Origin: Streptomyces viridochromogenes
GTDB lineage: Bacteria; Actinomycetota; Actinomycetes; Streptomycetales; Streptomycetaceae
DNA: 15,098 bases
Direction: 5' to 3'
NCBI RefSeq assembly: GCF_001270495.1
Contig: NZ_LGUR01000015.1
Span: 1 to 15,098, forward strand
The translations under genes and the position numbers were made by a program. This document shows, piece after piece, positions 13,266-15,098 of this stretch. The stretch's first letter is position 1. Every line of letters begins with the position of its first letter. Below the pieces are notes generated by a model that saw nothing but the letters and a program-made list of their open reading frames with translations, made no database searches and was not told the origin of the DNA.

Positions 13266-14942
13266 ATGCCACCCACGCTCGCCTCGCTGGTTCATCACTC
13301 CGCGCTGAAGCTGACCGTGCGGGCGGGCGAGGACCGCCTGGACGTGCCCGTGCGCTGGGCGCACGTCAGTGAGCTCGCCGACCCGGTCCCCTATATGGAG
13401 GGCGGGGAACTGCTGCTGGTCACCGCGCTCAAGCTGGACGCGGAGAACCCCGAGACGATGCGGCGCTATGTGCGGCGGCTGGTCGGGGCGGGCGTGGTCG
13501 GGCTCGGCTTCGCGGTCGGCGTCAACTACGAGGAGATCCCCGAGGCGCTGGTCGACGCGGCGGCGGCGGAGGGCCTGCCGCTGCTGGAGGTACCGCGCCG
13601 TACGCCCTTCCTCGCCATCAGCAAGGCCGTGTCGGCGGCGATCGCGGCGGACCAGTACCGGGCGGTGACGGCCGGGTTCGCGGCGCAACGGGAGCTGACC
13701 AAGCAGGCGTTGACCGACGGGCCGGAAGGGCTGCTGACCGCGCTGGCCTCGCAGGTGGACGGCTGGGCGGCGCTGTACGACGCGTCCGGGGCCGTGGTCG
13801 CGACCGCGCCGGAGTGGGCGGGGCGGCGGGCGGCCCGGCTCACGGCGGACGTGGAGCGGCTGCGGGACCGGCCCGCGCCGGCGTCGTCCGTGGTGGGCGG
13901 GCCGGAGAACGAGGACCGGGTCGAGCTGCACACCCTGGGCACCGGGCGGCGGGCCCGCGCCGCGCTGGCCGTGGGGACGGCGGCGGCGCTCGGCACGGCG
14001 GAACGGTACGCCGTCCACTCCGCGATCGCGCTGCTGACCCTGACCACCGAGCGGTCCCGGTCGTTGCAGGCCGCCGAGCAGCGGGTGGGGGCGGCGGTGC
14101 TGCGCATGCTGCTCGCCGGGGAGCCGGATCATGCGCGGGCCGTGGCGGGCGACCTCTACGGAGGGCTGCTGGACGCGCCGTTCCGGGTGATCGTCACCGA
14201 GGCGGCGTCGGTGTCGGCGGCGCGGGTCGTCGACACCGGGGCGCGGGCGGCCGTCACCAAGGCCTCCGCCGCGGCGCTGGCCGCCGCCACCGGCGCGAAC
14301 GGCGATCCGCTGGGTGCGCTCACCGAGATCGTGGAGTCCGCCGCGGCCCGGGCCGGGGAGGCGGTGCTGGTGGTGCCGGAGGGCGAGGGGGAAACGGCGC
14401 GGCTGGTGGTGCTCGCGGCGGACGGGGGCGCGGCGGTGGCGGCGTGTGCGGAGTACGCGGCGGCGTTGGAGGCGGCGCGGTCGGACGCCGTACCGGAGCA
14501 GTCGGGTGCCGACGAGGACGAACTCGTCGTCGGGCTCTCGGCGCCGGTCGGGCCCATCGCCGCCGCGGCCGCCTACAAGCAGGCCGAGCAGGCGCTGTCG
14601 GTGGCTCGGCGGCGGGGGCGGGTGCTCGTGGAGCACGAGCAGTTGGCGGCGGGGTCCGTGCTGCCGTTGCTCGCGGACGATGCGGTGAAGGCGTTCGCGG
14701 ACGGGCTGCTGCGGGCGCTGCACGAGCATGACGCGACGGGGCGGGGGGACCTGGTCGCCTCGCTGCGGGCGTGGCTGTCGCGGCACGGGCAGTGGGACGC
14801 GGCGGCCGCGGATCTCGGGGTGCATCGGCACACGTTGCGGTACCGGATGCGGCGGGTCGAGGAGATTCTGGGGCGGTCGCTGGACGACGCGGATGTGCGG
14901 ATGGAGCTGTGGCTGGCGTTGAAGGCGACGTCACCGGAGTAG
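13266..14942 (+). CDS. PucR-family transcriptional regulator
   Basis: A 558-residue regulator. Residues 1 to about 125 form the PucR N-terminal sensory domain (MPPTLASLVHH, then RWAHVSELADPVPYMEGGEL and GLGFAVGVNYEEIPEAL). A long Ala/Val-rich middle resembles the degenerate GGDEF-like domain of this family. The C-terminus carries the PucR helix-turn-helix: LRAWLSRHGQWDAAAADLGV followed by HRHTLRYRMRRVEEILG (520-536). Family members typically activate purine, amine or amino-acid catabolic genes in response to a metabolite, so control of gabT or the polyamine operon is a reasonable inference but unproven. The start at 13266 is preferred because the domain begins there and tgaagg (13256-13261) precedes it, though the 4-nt spacing is short. 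An in-frame ATG at 13221 would add 15 basic residues without a better ribosome binding site. Confidence 0.88.
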   Translation: MPPTLASLVHHSALKLTVRAGEDRLDVPVRWAHVSELADPVPYMEGGELLLVTALKLDAENPETMRRYVRRLVGAGVVGLGFAVGVNYEEIPEALVDAAAAEGLPLLEVPRRTPFLAISKAVSAAIAADQYRAVTAGFAAQRELTKQALTDGPEGLLTALASQVDGWAALYDASGAVVATAPEWAGRRAARLTADVERLRDRPAPASSVVGGPENEDRVELHTLGTGRRARAALAVGTAAALGTAERYAVHSAIALLTLTTERSRSLQAAEQRVGAAVLRMLLAGEPDHARAVAGDLYGGLLDAPFRVIVTEAASVSAARVVDTGARAAVTKASAAALAAATGANGDPLGALTEIVESAAARAGEAVLVVPEGEGETARLVVLAADGGAAVAACAEYAAALEAARSDAVPEQSGADEDELVVGLSAPVGPIAAAAAYKQAEQALSVARRRGRVLVEHEQLAAGSVLPLLADDAVKAFADGLLRALHEHDATGRGDLVASLRAWLSRHGQWDAAAADLGVHRHTLRYRMRRVEEILGRSLDDADVRMELWLALKATSPE

Positions 14943-14953
14943 ACGGATCTCGC

Positions 14954-15098
14954 CCCCTCCGCCCCTACCCGTCCCATCCCAGGACTCCGCCCCAGGCATT
15001 TTCAGCCCGTCCGGCGTTTGAGGACGAGGCCCGAAGGGCCGACAGCGGGGGTCTGGGGGCGGCAGCCCCCAGGGATGGGACGGGTAGGGGCGGCGGGG
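14954..15098. repeat. Streptomyces-type interspersed multi-hairpin repeat with an inverted partial copy
   Basis: The stretch from the attttcagcccgtccggcg region (about 14998) to the window end matches an intergenic repeat I know from many Streptomyces genomes. It folds into consecutive hairpins: cgtcc/ggacg (15008-15026), ggccc/gggcc (15028-15040) and an 8-bp ctgggggc/gcccccag hairpin with a ggca loop (15053-15072). The left flank (14954-14980) is the inverted copy of 15072-15098: 26 of 27 positions pair, including 22 consecutive (14959-14980 with 15072-15093). It lies just after the PucR-family stop codon, where it could also end transcription. It may continue beyond the window. Confidence 0.75.

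Noticed and set aside
13245..14831. 528-codon minus-strand open frame opposite the PucR-family gene
   Set aside because: An Arg/Pro/His/Gln-rich shadow of a gene with a clear N-terminal sensory domain and C-terminal helix-turn-helix.

Overview
The window looks like Streptomyces chromosome, or that of a very close relative. GC content is very high, coding third positions are almost all G or C, one gene shows a Tat-type lipoprotein signal, and the right edge carries a multi-hairpin intergenic repeat of a kind I know from many Streptomyces genomes. I saw no in-frame TTA (bldA) codons, no tRNA or rRNA, no CRISPR array and no transposase.

Layout. (1) 1-388, minus: the start of a NADAR-family protein cut off by the window edge. 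(2) 389-586: a divergent intergenic region with a good promoter and an inverted repeat. (3) 587-7793, plus: a compact six-gene polyamine operon. It encodes a gamma-aminobutyraldehyde-type dehydrogenase, a four-part PotDABC/YdcSTUV-type ABC importer and an FAD-dependent amine oxidase. Gaps are 72, 7, -1, 0 and 22 nt. (4) 7794-7926: a regulatory region with a Crp-like palindrome and a 12-bp inverted repeat whose right arm holds the ribosome binding site of the next gene. (5) 7927-8370, plus: a small unrecognised protein. (6) 8413-9264, minus: a membrane PAP2-family phosphatase. (7) 9457-10791, minus: gabT, 4-aminobutyrate aminotransferase. (8) 11031 (or 10986)-13157, plus, divergent from gabT: a membrane-anchored P-loop ATPase that resembles conjugative coupling proteins. 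(9) 13266-14942, plus: a PucR-family regulator. (10) 14954-15098: inverted copies of the interspersed repeat.

How it fits together (inference from families). The importer brings in putrescine or spermidine. The FAD oxidase deaminates the amine or its gamma-glutamyl derivative. The dehydrogenase oxidises the resulting aldehyde to GABA or gamma-glutamyl-GABA. GabT moves the GABA amino group to 2-oxoglutarate, giving succinic semialdehyde. PucR regulators usually control nitrogen or amine catabolism, so the one here is the obvious candidate controller. Missing from the window are a gamma-glutamylpolyamine synthetase, a PuuD-type hydrolase and succinate-semialdehyde dehydrogenase; these would have to be elsewhere.

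The least conventional parts are the putative RNA switch in front of the small orphan gene (7813-7926), the coupling-protein-like ATPase without a conjugation context, and the inverted repeat pair at the right edge. No wholly new system is demonstrated by sequence alone.
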